Assembly (NCBI GenBank): GCA_964402115.1
Contig: CAYOBW010000093.1
Span: 1-24,419 of the forward strand
Direction: 5' to 3'
DNA from: CAYOBW01 sp964402115
GTDB taxonomy: Bacteria; Verrucomicrobiota; Kiritimatiellia; UBA8416; CAYOBW01
Length of the DNA: 24,419 nt
Shown here: positions 1 through 6,305 of the stretch, one piece after another
How positions within the stretch are numbered: the stretch's first letter is position 1
How the letters are laid out: each line of letters starts with the position of its first letter
Program-made: the position numbers and the translations under genes
The notes under the pieces: generated by a model
Database searches by the model: none
What the model saw: the letters and a program-made list of their open reading frames with translations, nothing else
What the model was told of the DNA's origin: nothing

Positions 1-2
1 GC

Positions 3-1307
3 GACCGCCACGGCATCCGGCCGGGCTTCGCGTTCTTCGACGACTGCTGGAACCATGCCGGCATCACGCTCCGGACGGAGCCGCCGGTGGATGGCCGGCA
101 CAACGGCCGGTGGGCGGCGCTGCAGGACGCCGAGCGCAAGGACGAGAACCTGCCGAAGTTCAAGGCCTACGTGCAGGACGTCGTCCGGGCCCATCGCGAG
201 GACGCGCGGGTCCTGTGGTGGGAAACCTACAACGAGCCGAACCTGAAGGACGCCTTCACGGTCAGGCTGCGCGAGGCGGCTTACCGCTGGGCGCAGGAGG
301 TCGCGCCGCGCCAGCCGGTGATCGCCTGCTGGGACGACCACCCGTTCACGGACATCGTCAATGCCCACAACTACACGGCCGACTGGGCCGGCTGGGACCG
401 GCAGGCCGACCTTAACGCCGCCAAGGGAACCGTGTTCACCGAGGCCGGCGCGCGGTGGATGGCGCCGCGCGCCAGCAGCGGTTCCCCCGTCGAGGTCATC
501 CGGTGGCTGCGCGCGCGCCAGGCCGCGGGGAAGAGCGTGCCCGGCGTCTACCTCTGCTGGGAGCTGATGGTCGGCAACTCCAACTGCCGCTGGTACTGGG
601 GGACGCCGGACGGCGCGCCCGAGCCGGCCATCCCGTGGTGCGGGCTGCTGTGGCCCGACGGTTCCCCGGTGTCGTGGGCCGAGGCGGAGGCGATCCGCGC
701 CTACACGACCGGCGAGCGGCGCGCGCTGCTCTTCGAGGACTTCCATGCGGCCGACCAGCAGGGTCCGCGGCTGCCGGCCGGCTGGACGTGTTTCGCCGAT
801 CCCGCGACCGGTTCCGGCAGCCGCTGGCTGGCGCTCGAGGGCAAGGCCAAGGTCGTGGCGGGCGACGCCGCCTGGGTCGACTATCTGCTGGAAGCCACGG
901 TCATGCTGAAGCAGGCGACGGGCAACGCGGGGCTGATCTTCCGCGTAACCAACCCCGGGCCGGGGACCGACCAGATGCTGGGCTACTATGCGGGCTTCAG
1001 CACGAACACGCTCTACCTCGGCCGGATGAACAATGGGTGGCAGCCGCTCGCGACGGTGGACTTGTCCCGGCGCCGGGGCAAAGTCGAAGTGGGTGTCTGG
1101 CACCTGCTGCGGGTCGTGGCCGAAGGCGCCCGGATACGCGTCTGGTTCGATCCGCTGCACGACGACAACGGGCCCCTGCTGGACGTGCGCGACGACGGGG
1201 CGCCGATTCTGAAAGGCGCCGTGGGCCTGCGCACGTACGACGCGCCGGCCTGGTTCGATGACATGGTGGTGCTGCCGTCGAGCGTGCTGAACGCGCGGAC
1301 GCCGTGA
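3..1307 (+). CDS. Glycoside hydrolase, cellulase-like TIM barrel with C-terminal lectin-like domain (5' truncated)
   Basis: The reading frame is open from the window edge, so the N-terminus lies upstream; the first codon seen is GAC at 3. The first ~210 visible residues look like the C-terminal half of a clan-A (GH5/GH2-type) barrel. WWETYNEPN carries the expected acid/base Glu (codon 234-236), and VFTEAGARW carries a Glu suited to be the nucleophile (441-443). From about base 720 a second domain begins (LLFEDFHAAD, GLIFRVTN, MLGYYAGF, WFDDMVVL). It resembles the concanavalin-like/DUF1080 (3-keto-disaccharide hydrolase, LamG-type) fold and could bind or process sugars. The protein is probably secreted, but its signal peptide would be outside the window. 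Substrate cannot be told from the sequence. A MITE-like element separates it from the oxidoreductase gene downstream. Glycosidase class is fairly secure; the exact GH family is not. Confidence 0.8.
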   Translation, partial: DRHGIRPGFAFFDDCWNHAGITLRTEPPVDGRHNGRWAALQDAERKDENLPKFKAYVQDVVRAHREDARVLWWETYNEPNLKDAFTVRLREAAYRWAQEVAPRQPVIACWDDHPFTDIVNAHNYTADWAGWDRQADLNAAKGTVFTEAGARWMAPRASSGSPVEVIRWLRARQAAGKSVPGVYLCWELMVGNSNCRWYWGTPDGAPEPAIPWCGLLWPDGSPVSWAEAEAIRAYTTGERRALLFEDFHAADQQGPRLPAGWTCFADPATGSGSRWLALEGKAKVVAGDAAWVDYLLEATVMLKQATGNAGLIFRVTNPGPGTDQMLGYYAGFSTNTLYLGRMNNGWQPLATVDLSRRRGKVEVGVWHLLRVVAEGARIRVWFDPLHDDNGPLLDVRDDGAPILKGAVGLRTYDAPAWFDDMVVLPSSVLNARTP

Positions 1308-1330
1308 GGGGCCGGTGCCTTCGGCCTCGC

Positions 1331-1359
1331 CCACGTGGGACGGCCCTCCCGGGCCGTCC
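1331..1359 (+). repeat. Dispersed palindromic repeat, copy 1
   Basis: CCACGTG prefix followed by a perfect hairpin, GGACGGCCC-TCCC-GGGCCGTCC (9-bp stem, 4-base loop, 1338-1359). It shares the CCACGT(G/A)GGACGG...CCGTCC layout with 5902-5930 and, in reverse orientation, with 1441-1473. Confidence 0.75.
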
Positions 1360-1440
1360 AGCGGGAACGACAGCCGCCGCACGGTGCGTTGGGGGAGGCG
1401 CCGCGCGGCGTACGCGCCTCTGTGCTGCCGCCTATCTCGC

Positions 1441-1473
1441 GGACGGCGCAGGAGCACCGTCCTTCTACGTGGC
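1441..1473 (-). repeat. Dispersed palindromic repeat, copy 2 (reverse orientation)
   Basis: The 22 bases 1441-1462 (GGACGGCGC...ACCGTCC) are the exact reverse complement of 5909-5930. The flank CTACGTGG follows after two extra T bases, matching the CCACGTAG prefix of the 5902 copy. Hairpin arms GGACGG/CCGTCC. Confidence 0.75.
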
Positions 1474-1553
1474 GCCCCGCGGCACGGGGCACTTCGCCGG
1501 TGCGGCGGCCTGGTTCGCTCCCGCTAACCCCGCTGCGTGACTCAAGTCTTACG

Positions 1554-1682
1554 ATCCCTTGTAATGGGCCAGTGACGTGGGGGGCTCCCCGTGGCCTCGC
1601 GCCACGGGAGCCGGAAATCTGCGCCCCTGCCGCGCGAGGCGGCAGGAGGCGCCCCACGTCACTGACGCACTACAATCCCTTG
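1554..1682. mobile_element. MITE-like element with terminal inverted repeats
   Basis: A 117-bp body (1559-1675) is bounded by 24-base inverted repeats (1559-1582 and 1652-1675) that match at 21 of 24 positions and share the perfect 13-mer CAGTGACGTGGGG. Inside are two hairpins: 1583-1612 (12 bp, one bulge) and 1621-1652 (13 bp, one bulge). Folded, the element would form a three-way junction. It is flanked by the direct repeat ATCCCTTG (1554-1561 and 1675-1682), part of which overlaps the terminal repeats, so the target duplication could be TCCC alone or up to 8 bp. It encodes no transposase and would be non-autonomous. Seen directly: the inverted repeats, hairpins and flanking repeat. Mobility is inferred. 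Confidence 0.65.
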
Positions 1683-1773
1683 GCGTTTCCCGTTGATTTG
1701 CGGCGGCGACCGTAGTAGACAGGATGCCCATTTGCGCGCCGCAGGCAGCGGGCGCGACACAAGGGGGCGCCAC

Positions 1774-3102
1774 ATGCAGATGAACCGACGCGAATTTCTC
1801 GAACTGACGGCCCTCGGCGTGGCCGGGCTGACGTTGCCGAAGCTCTCGCTGGGGGTCGACGTGCCCTCGCGCAAAGGGCGCATCCTGAAGCCCGACGAGA
1901 AGCTGCGCGTCGCGGGCGTCGGCTGCGGCGGCAAGGGGGGAAGCGACATCGACGGCGCGGGCGCCGAGGAGATCGTGGCCCTGTGCGACGTGGACTTCAA
2001 CCGCGCCGCGGGCACGTTCAGGAAGTACCCCAACGCGAAGCGCTACCGCGATTTCCGCCAGATGCTGCTGGAGATGGACGAGCAGATCGACGCCGTCACG
2101 GTGAGCACGCCCGACCACATGCACTTCCCGGCGGCCATGATGGCGATCACCATGGGCAAGCATGTCTACGTGCAGAAGCCGCTGACCCACACCGTCGCGG
2201 AAGCCCGCGCCCTGACCGAGGCGGCCCACGCGCACGGCGTCGTCACGCAGATGGGCAACCAGGGCCACGCCGGCGAGGGGACGCGGCTGCTGCGCGAGTG
2301 GGTGCAGGCGGGCGCAATCGGGGACGTGCACGAAGTGCACTTCTGGACCAACCGGCCGATCTGGCCCCAGGGCCTGACGCGACCGGCCACCGCGGACGTG
2401 CTGCCGCCCACGCTGGACTGGAACCGCTGGCTGGGCGTGGCCCCGCTGCGGCCCTACCACAGCTCGTACCTGCCGTTCAACTGGCGCGGCTGGTGGGATT
2501 TCGGCTGCGGCGCGCTGGGCGACATGGGCTGCCATATCATGGATGCGGCGTTCTGGGCGCTGGACCTCAAGTACCCGATCAGCGTCGAGGCGGAAATGGA
2601 CGCCGCGTACGCGGAGACGGCGCCGAAGTGGTCCATCGTGACCTACCAGTTCCCGGCCCGCGGCCGCATGCCGCCGGTCAAGGTGGTCTGGTACGACGGC
2701 GGCAAGCAGCCGCCGCGGCCGAAGGAGCTGGAAGCCGATCGCGACATGCCCCGGGGCGGCCAGCTCCTCATCGGCGACAAGGGCGCGATCATGGACCCCT
2801 CGGACTACTGCCAGAGCCCGCGGCTCATCCCCGAGGAGAAGATGCAGGCGTTCACGCGGCCGGAAAAGACCATTCCCCGCGTGCCGAACAGCAATCCGCA
2901 CACGGAGTGGACCTCGGCCTGCAAGGGCGGGCCCACGCCGGGCTCGAACTTCGATCACAGCGGCCCGCTCACCGAAATGGTCGTGCTGGGCAACCTGGCG
3001 ATCCGGACCGGCAAGAAGATCGAGTGGGACGGCAAGCGGATGCTCTGTAAGAACTTCCCGGCTGCCCAGGCGCTCGTCACCAAGGAGTACCGGGTGTTCT
3101 AG
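1774..3102 (+). CDS. Gfo/Idh/MocA family oxidoreductase with Tat signal
   Basis: NAD(P)-dependent sugar dehydrogenase/oxidoreductase of 442 aa. The start at 1774 has AAGGGGG at 1761-1767 with a 6-base spacer and yields an N-terminus with a twin-arginine signal, NRREFLELTALGVAGLTLP, so it is probably folded with cofactor and exported. The Rossmann domain follows (KLRVAGVGCGGKGGSD at about 46-61, VALCDVD, VSTPDHMH), then VYVQKPLTH in place of the usual EKP motif. The C-terminal substrate domain includes FNWRGWWDFGCGALGDMGCH. Related exported members are abundant in PVC bacteria and oxidise sugars or cyclitols, often at C3; the substrate here is unknown. The lipoprotein isomerase/epimerase 52 bases downstream suggests the two act on the same sugar outside the cytoplasm. 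Family assignment is strong. Confidence 0.93.
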   Translation: MQMNRREFLELTALGVAGLTLPKLSLGVDVPSRKGRILKPDEKLRVAGVGCGGKGGSDIDGAGAEEIVALCDVDFNRAAGTFRKYPNAKRYRDFRQMLLEMDEQIDAVTVSTPDHMHFPAAMMAITMGKHVYVQKPLTHTVAEARALTEAAHAHGVVTQMGNQGHAGEGTRLLREWVQAGAIGDVHEVHFWTNRPIWPQGLTRPATADVLPPTLDWNRWLGVAPLRPYHSSYLPFNWRGWWDFGCGALGDMGCHIMDAAFWALDLKYPISVEAEMDAAYAETAPKWSIVTYQFPARGRMPPVKVVWYDGGKQPPRPKELEADRDMPRGGQLLIGDKGAIMDPSDYCQSPRLIPEEKMQAFTRPEKTIPRVPNSNPHTEWTSACKGGPTPGSNFDHSGPLTEMVVLGNLAIRTGKKIEWDGKRMLCKNFPAAQALVTKEYRVF

Positions 3103-3154
3103 GCGGTGCGGGTACGGTTTCAGTGTCCGGTGTGCGGTACTTGAGGGTTCAGCC

Positions 3155-4612
3155 ATGAAGACGCGATGGGTAACGGGTGCGGGTGTGTCGGCCGTGTTGG
3201 CGGCCGCGCTGCTGGGGTGCGGCACGGAAGCCGCCGGGCGCGAGCCGGAGCAGGAGGCCTTCAAAGTGCCGGCCTGGCAAGTGGGGGCGCAGGCTTACTC
3301 GTTCCGGCGCTTCACTTTCCTCGAGACGCTCGACAAGCTGAAAGCCCTGGGCATTGGCTGCGTCGAGGCCTACCCGGGCCAGGCGCTCGGCGGCGACCTC
3401 GAAGGCAAGTTCGACCACGGCATGAGCGCGGCCACGCAGGCCCGCGTGAAAGAGGCACTCGGCAAGGCCGGCGTCAGGCTCGTAGCCTACGGCGTCGTGG
3501 GGGCAACGGACGAGGCGGGGTGGCGGAAGATCTTCGACTTCGCCAAGGCCATGGGCATCGAGACGATCACCGCGGAGCCCGATCCGGCCCAGATGGCGCT
3601 GGTGTCATCCCTGGCCGACGCCGCCGGCGTCAACGTGGCATTGCACAACCATCCCAAGCCGTCGCGGTACTGGGATGCGGACACCGTGCTGGCGGCCTGC
3701 AAGGGCCTCTCCCCCCGGGTCGGCGCGTGCGCGGACACGGGGCACTGGGCGCGCTCCGGACTGGATCCGCTGGCCTGCCTGAAAAAGCTCGAAGGCCGGA
3801 TTGTGAGCCTGCACTTCAAGGATCTGAACAAGCTGGGCGAGCCAGCGGCCGAAGACGTGCCCTGGGGCACGGGCGTGTGCAACACCGATGCCCTGCTGGC
3901 CGAACTGGCGCGGCAGGGGTTCAAGGGGCTGTTCTCGATCGAATACGAGAAGGATGACAACCTGCTCGCCGAGCACGTGGGGATGTGCGCCGACTACCTG
4001 AAGGCGTGGAAGGGACCGGCGCGGATGTCTCCGGACATCGGGGTTGTGCTTGCCAGCGCGAAGCCGGGGCCGGGCGAGACGTGGTCGAGCGAGATGTTCG
4101 AGAAACTGGCGGCTGCGCCGCAGGGCAAGGGCAAGGGCAAGGACAAGGCCGAAGGCCTGGGCCCGCAGGCCGACACCTCCGCGTATGTGAACACGACGGG
4201 CGGCGGCAAAGGCAAGATCGCGGCGAGTGGCGAGGGCTTTGCGAAGGAAGGGCCGGGGCAGGCGTTCGACGGCACACCCGCCAAGTTCTGCATCAAGGCC
4301 ACCTCGCTCTGGATCGCGTACGCGTATGCCGATGGCGCGAAGCAGAAAGTGGATGCCTACACGATCATGTCGGCCAACGACAATGCGGGCCGCGACCCGC
4401 GGCAGTGGACGCTGCTGGGCTCGAACGACGGCGCCGCCTGGACCGAACTCGACAGTCGCAAGGACGAGAACTTCGCCAACCGCCACGAAAAGCGCCTCTT
4501 CGAGGTCAAGAGCCCGGGCGCGTACAACCAGTACAAGCTCGTGGTGGACCAGAACCACGGCGACGTCAGCTTCCAGCTCAGCGAGCTGGAACTGCTCGCG
4601 AAGAAGCCCTGA
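3155..4612 (+). CDS. Sugar isomerase/epimerase-like lipoprotein (AP endonuclease 2 fold) with discoidin-like tail
   Basis: 485-aa protein. The start at 3155 follows GAGGG (3143-3147) with a 7-base spacer. Residues 1-22 form a lipoprotein signal ending in LLGC (Cys22). Residues ~40-285 form a xylose-isomerase-like TIM barrel. The likely metal-ligand segments are visible: CVEAYPG, VALHNHPKP, CADTGHWARSG, VSLHFKDL and FSIEYE. A charged Gly/Lys linker (QGKGKGKGKDK) leads to a C-terminal beta-sandwich (about 340-485; QAFDGTPAKFC, YTIMSANDNAGRDPRQWTLLGSNDG, YKLVVDQN) resembling F5/8-type C or PNGase-F-like carbohydrate-binding domains. Relatives isomerise, epimerise or beta-eliminate keto-sugars. 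Location with the Tat-exported oxidoreductase suggests they work in sequence. The exact reaction is not determinable. Confidence 0.9.
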   Translation: MKTRWVTGAGVSAVLAAALLGCGTEAAGREPEQEAFKVPAWQVGAQAYSFRRFTFLETLDKLKALGIGCVEAYPGQALGGDLEGKFDHGMSAATQARVKEALGKAGVRLVAYGVVGATDEAGWRKIFDFAKAMGIETITAEPDPAQMALVSSLADAAGVNVALHNHPKPSRYWDADTVLAACKGLSPRVGACADTGHWARSGLDPLACLKKLEGRIVSLHFKDLNKLGEPAAEDVPWGTGVCNTDALLAELARQGFKGLFSIEYEKDDNLLAEHVGMCADYLKAWKGPARMSPDIGVVLASAKPGPGETWSSEMFEKLAAAPQGKGKGKDKAEGLGPQADTSAYVNTTGGGKGKIAASGEGFAKEGPGQAFDGTPAKFCIKATSLWIAYAYADGAKQKVDAYTIMSANDNAGRDPRQWTLLGSNDGAAWTELDSRKDENFANRHEKRLFEVKSPGAYNQYKLVVDQNHGDVSFQLSELELLAKKP

Positions 4613-4625
4613 GCCTCGAAAGGGC

Positions 4626-4660
4626 AGTAGGCTGTAGGGGCTTAGGCTGGGTGTTGGGAG
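4626..4660 (+). repeat. Degenerate heptamer array
   Basis: Read in 7-base units the sequence is AGTAGGC TGTAGGG GCTTAGG CTGGGTG TTGGGAG. Units share a G-rich core and keep exact 7-base phase over five units. Similar period-7 arrays occur at 5004-5052 and 10742-10769. Confidence 0.55.
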
Positions 4661-4816
4661 GCGAGCGGGGGAGAGGCGACCGCTGATGCACGCTCATGGA
4701 CACTGATGTCGCCGCCCTTCGGCCTTGGATGTTCCTTTTCGCCTGGAGGGGCGACGGCCTCGGTGCCCTGCGGGATGATGGCATGATTAGGCGGCACTGG
4801 CGACCGCAGGCTTGGA

Positions 4817-5026
4817 GACGGCGGTCCCCGCCGTTACTGCCTCGCGACTTGAGCGTTTCGCGTTGAGCGTTNNNNNNNNNNNNNNNNNNNNNNNNNNNNN
4901 NNNNNNNNNNNNNNNNNNNNNNNNNNNNNNNNNNNNNNNNNNNNNNNNNNNNNNNNNNNNNNNNNNNNNNNGACGGCGGTCCCCGCCGTTACTGCCTCGC
5001 GACTTGAGCGTTTCGCGTTGAGCGTT
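4817..5026. repeat. Exact 55-bp direct duplication flanking an assembly gap
   Basis: 4817-4871 and 4972-5026 are identical over 55 bases and directly abut the 100-N run at 4872-4971. An identical overlap of exactly 55 bases with a round 100-N filler is what a de Bruijn assembler with k=55 leaves when it joins two edges by read pairs. The true genome may have a single copy and no gap, or a short tandem repeat. Seen: identity and gap length. Inferred: the cause. Confidence 0.9.
4872..4971. other. Scaffold gap (100 N)
   Basis: One hundred consecutive N characters. Gap length is probably nominal, not measured. Confidence 0.99.
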
Positions 5027-5678
5027 CTGTTCCGCTTTCAGCCTTCAGCCTTGCTCCCGGGGTGAATTTGCGCAGTTCCTCGATCGTATCCCACCACGAC
5101 CGTTGACGTTCGTATTCCTCGCCCGGCGACCAGTGCATGTCGTCGTAGGCAGGCAACTCGCGTGACCATTCCCAACATGGGGAGATGGGTGCCCAGTAGC
5201 GGAACCTGGACCGCGGAACTCTCCTCCAGGCGCCAACCCTTTCGGCGGAAGACAGCAGACCGGATACGTGGGCTGCGCGCAGAAAGGCTCCGCCCGCGCC
5301 TCTTGATCCCGAGACAATGCGCAATACGCCGGTTTCAACATGGTAGCCGGTCGTCACGTACTTGCTCCAGACAGGTCGTCGTTCACGCTCCCACAGCAGG
5401 CCGCCGGCCCTGGTCAGCCGATACCGCTGCCGGCCTCCGTCAGCGTACCTGACAAGCGACAGCACCTTGCGGGCGCCGCACATGGTCGCCACCCAGACCC
5501 GCAGTGCCCTGTCCGAAAGGCCGTGACCGTACACCACATTCATCATGTCCCCATAGCGATCGCCGCGCAGCATCCGCTCCTCGAGTGGACCGTTCAACGC
5601 GAACGCGTCGAGAAGCAGAAGTTCCTCATCGCCGAGCGTCGTTGCGCCCGATCGCCATGGCAGTTCCCCGCCGTCCAT
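4989..5678 (-). CDS. Hypothetical protein, possible winged-helix region
   Basis: 229-aa protein of unknown function. The ATG at 5678 is preceded on the minus strand by AGGAG four bases upstream, which supports a real gene. The first ~110 residues (GDEELLLLDAFALNGPLEE, VVYGHGLSDRALRVWV, VRYADGGRQRYRLTRAGGLLWERE) have an alternating helix/strand look compatible with a winged-helix domain. The second half is rich in Trp and Arg (FRYWAPISPCWEWSREL, SWWDTIEELRKF). The last ~22 residues (from about GARLKAESG) are encoded by the heptamer array at 5004-5052 and one copy of the 55-bp duplication. The natural C-terminus may therefore have been replaced by repeat sequence or distorted by misassembly. 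No signal peptide or membrane segment is seen. I do not recognise the family. Confidence 0.6.
   Translation of the reverse strand: MDGGELPWRSGATTLGDEELLLLDAFALNGPLEERMLRGDRYGDMMNVVYGHGLSDRALRVWVATMCGARKVLSLVRYADGGRQRYRLTRAGGLLWERERRPVWSKYVTTGYHVETGVLRIVSGSRGAGGAFLRAAHVSGLLSSAERVGAWRRVPRSRFRYWAPISPCWEWSRELPAYDDMHWSPGEEYERQRSWWDTIEELRKFTPGARLKAESGTERSTRNAQVARQ
5004..5052. repeat. Degenerate heptamer array
   Basis: Seven consecutive 7-base units in exact phase: TTGAGCG TTTCGCG TTGAGCG TTCTGTT CCGCTTT CAGCCTT CAGCCTT. Two unit types are each present twice. It lies in the 3' end of the minus-strand hypothetical gene. Confidence 0.75.
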
Positions 5679-5901
5679 GGTTCTCCTGTCACCGCTTGTC
5701 GCGGTCCGATCCGTCCCCCGTACCCGATTTCGGATTCATTGTCGTTGGCCTACTTCGCGAACAAGTATGTCAGCGCCAGGCGGTGAGGGGCAACCGCTAC
5801 TTCACATCGCGATCATGCAAGAATGCGCGAAAGGACGAAAGAGACCCGGCCTCCGGCTGCGTCCACGCGCCCTTCTGTGGCAGCGGTCGGCGCATGCCGT
5901 C

Positions 5902-5930
5902 CCACGTAGGACGGTGCTCCTGCGCCGTCC
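5902..5930 (+). repeat. Dispersed palindromic repeat, copy 3
   Basis: CCACGTA prefix, then a 22-base hairpin (5909-5930) with arms GGACGG/CCGTCC. The 22 bases are the exact reverse complement of 1441-1462, about 4.5 kb away, and the prefix matches the copy at 1331. Confidence 0.75.
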
Positions 5931-5969
5931 TCCCCCTCTCCCCGTGCGGATGGCCTGCGTCGTCCGGCG

Positions 5970-5999
5970 TCGGAATCGGAATCGGTATCGGGGTCGATT
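5970..5999. repeat. Degenerate hexamer array
   Basis: Five 6-base units in phase: TCGGAA TCGGAA TCGGTA TCGGGG TCGATT. A shorter similar stretch (TCGATA TCGTTT CCGATG) occurs near 6043. It is a degenerate microsatellite in non-coding sequence. Confidence 0.65.
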
Positions 6000-6114
6000 C
6001 CCGTCCGCCGTCGAGACCGTACACCACTTGCTGCGGGACTCGATATCGTTTCCGATGCCAGCCGCCTTCCCCGTGGCGGTCGTCTCCACGCCTCGTCGCC
6101 TGCCCACGCGATGG

Positions 6115-6136
6115 GGACGGCCGTTCCCGGCCGTTA
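6115..6136. repeat. Palindrome related to the GGACGG family
   Basis: GGACGGCC-GTTCC-CGGCCGTT forms a hairpin with arms ACGGCC(G) and (C)GGCCGT. It resembles the palindromes at 1338-1359 and 4817-4835 (GACGGCGGTCCCCGCCGTT). Upstream CCCACGC partly matches the family prefix. A more diverged member. Confidence 0.5.
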
Positions 6137-6231
6137 TGTGCCGGGCAAGCCTCCTGCATCACTGAAGATACCAATGGTGTTCTCGTCGTCGTATTCCACA
6201 GGCAACGTCGTGGGGTCGGGCCGCCGGGGCT

Positions 6232-6280
6232 GGGGCTCGGAGAGCCCCGCCCTACCGTAGGCCCGGCCTCTCCGAGGCCG
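6232..6280. repeat. Tandem hairpins downstream of the GH101/129-like gene
   Basis: Two 7-bp-stem, 3-base-loop hairpins: GGGGCTC-GGA-GAGCCCC (6232-6248) and CGGCCTC-TCC-GAGGCCG (6264-6280). Their central nine bases (CTCGGAGAG and CTCTCCGAG) are reverse complements, so the hairpins could also pair with each other. They begin 26 bases past the stop of the minus-strand gene and could protect its mRNA end or terminate it, although no T tract follows. Confidence 0.5.
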
Positions 6281-6305
6281 AGGCCCGCCGCCTTCCATCC
6301 GTGCC

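Larger units (their letters stand above)
1308..1773. other. Gene-free interval rich in palindromes
   Basis: No convincing coding region is seen in this 466-base interval. It holds two members of a dispersed palindrome family (1331-1359 and 1441-1473), a MITE-like element (1554-1682) and the ribosome binding site of the next gene (AAGGGGG at 1761-1767). Short open frames here follow from high GC and palindromic sequence. Confidence 0.7.
4613..4988. other. Gene-free interval with heptamer repeats and the scaffold gap
   Basis: No gene is supported between the isomerase stop and the 3' end of the minus-strand gene. The interval contains a degenerate 7-bp-period array (4626-4660), a ~10-bp-period stretch around 4682-4707 (CTGATG/CTCATG/CTGATG), a short palindrome GACGGCGGTCCCCGCCGTT (4817-4835) and the run of N. 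Confidence 0.6.
5679..6305. other. Gene-free interval with palindromes and a hexamer array
   Basis: 627 bases between two minus-strand genes with no supported coding region; the open frames on both strands have repeat-driven, low-complexity translations. It contains palindrome-family copies (5902-5930, 6115-6136), a 6-bp array (5970-5999) and tandem hairpins (6232-6280) just past the end of the large glycosidase-like gene. The promoter of the 5678 gene should lie at its left end, but no clear -35/-10 pair was identified. Confidence 0.6.

Noticed and set aside
1549..3264. 571-codon antisense open frame over the oxidoreductase gene
   Set aside because: Shadow frame of biased composition; the plus-strand product has clear family motifs and a ribosome binding site.
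4626..5999. Repeat arrays considered as a CRISPR
   Set aside because: Units are 6-7 bases with no spacer/repeat alternation and no cas genes nearby.
5679..6305. Several 100-275-codon frames in the repeat-rich interval
   Set aside because: All are repeat-driven (for example alternating Ile-Gly or Arg-Tyr), overlap one another on both strands and lack ribosome binding sites.
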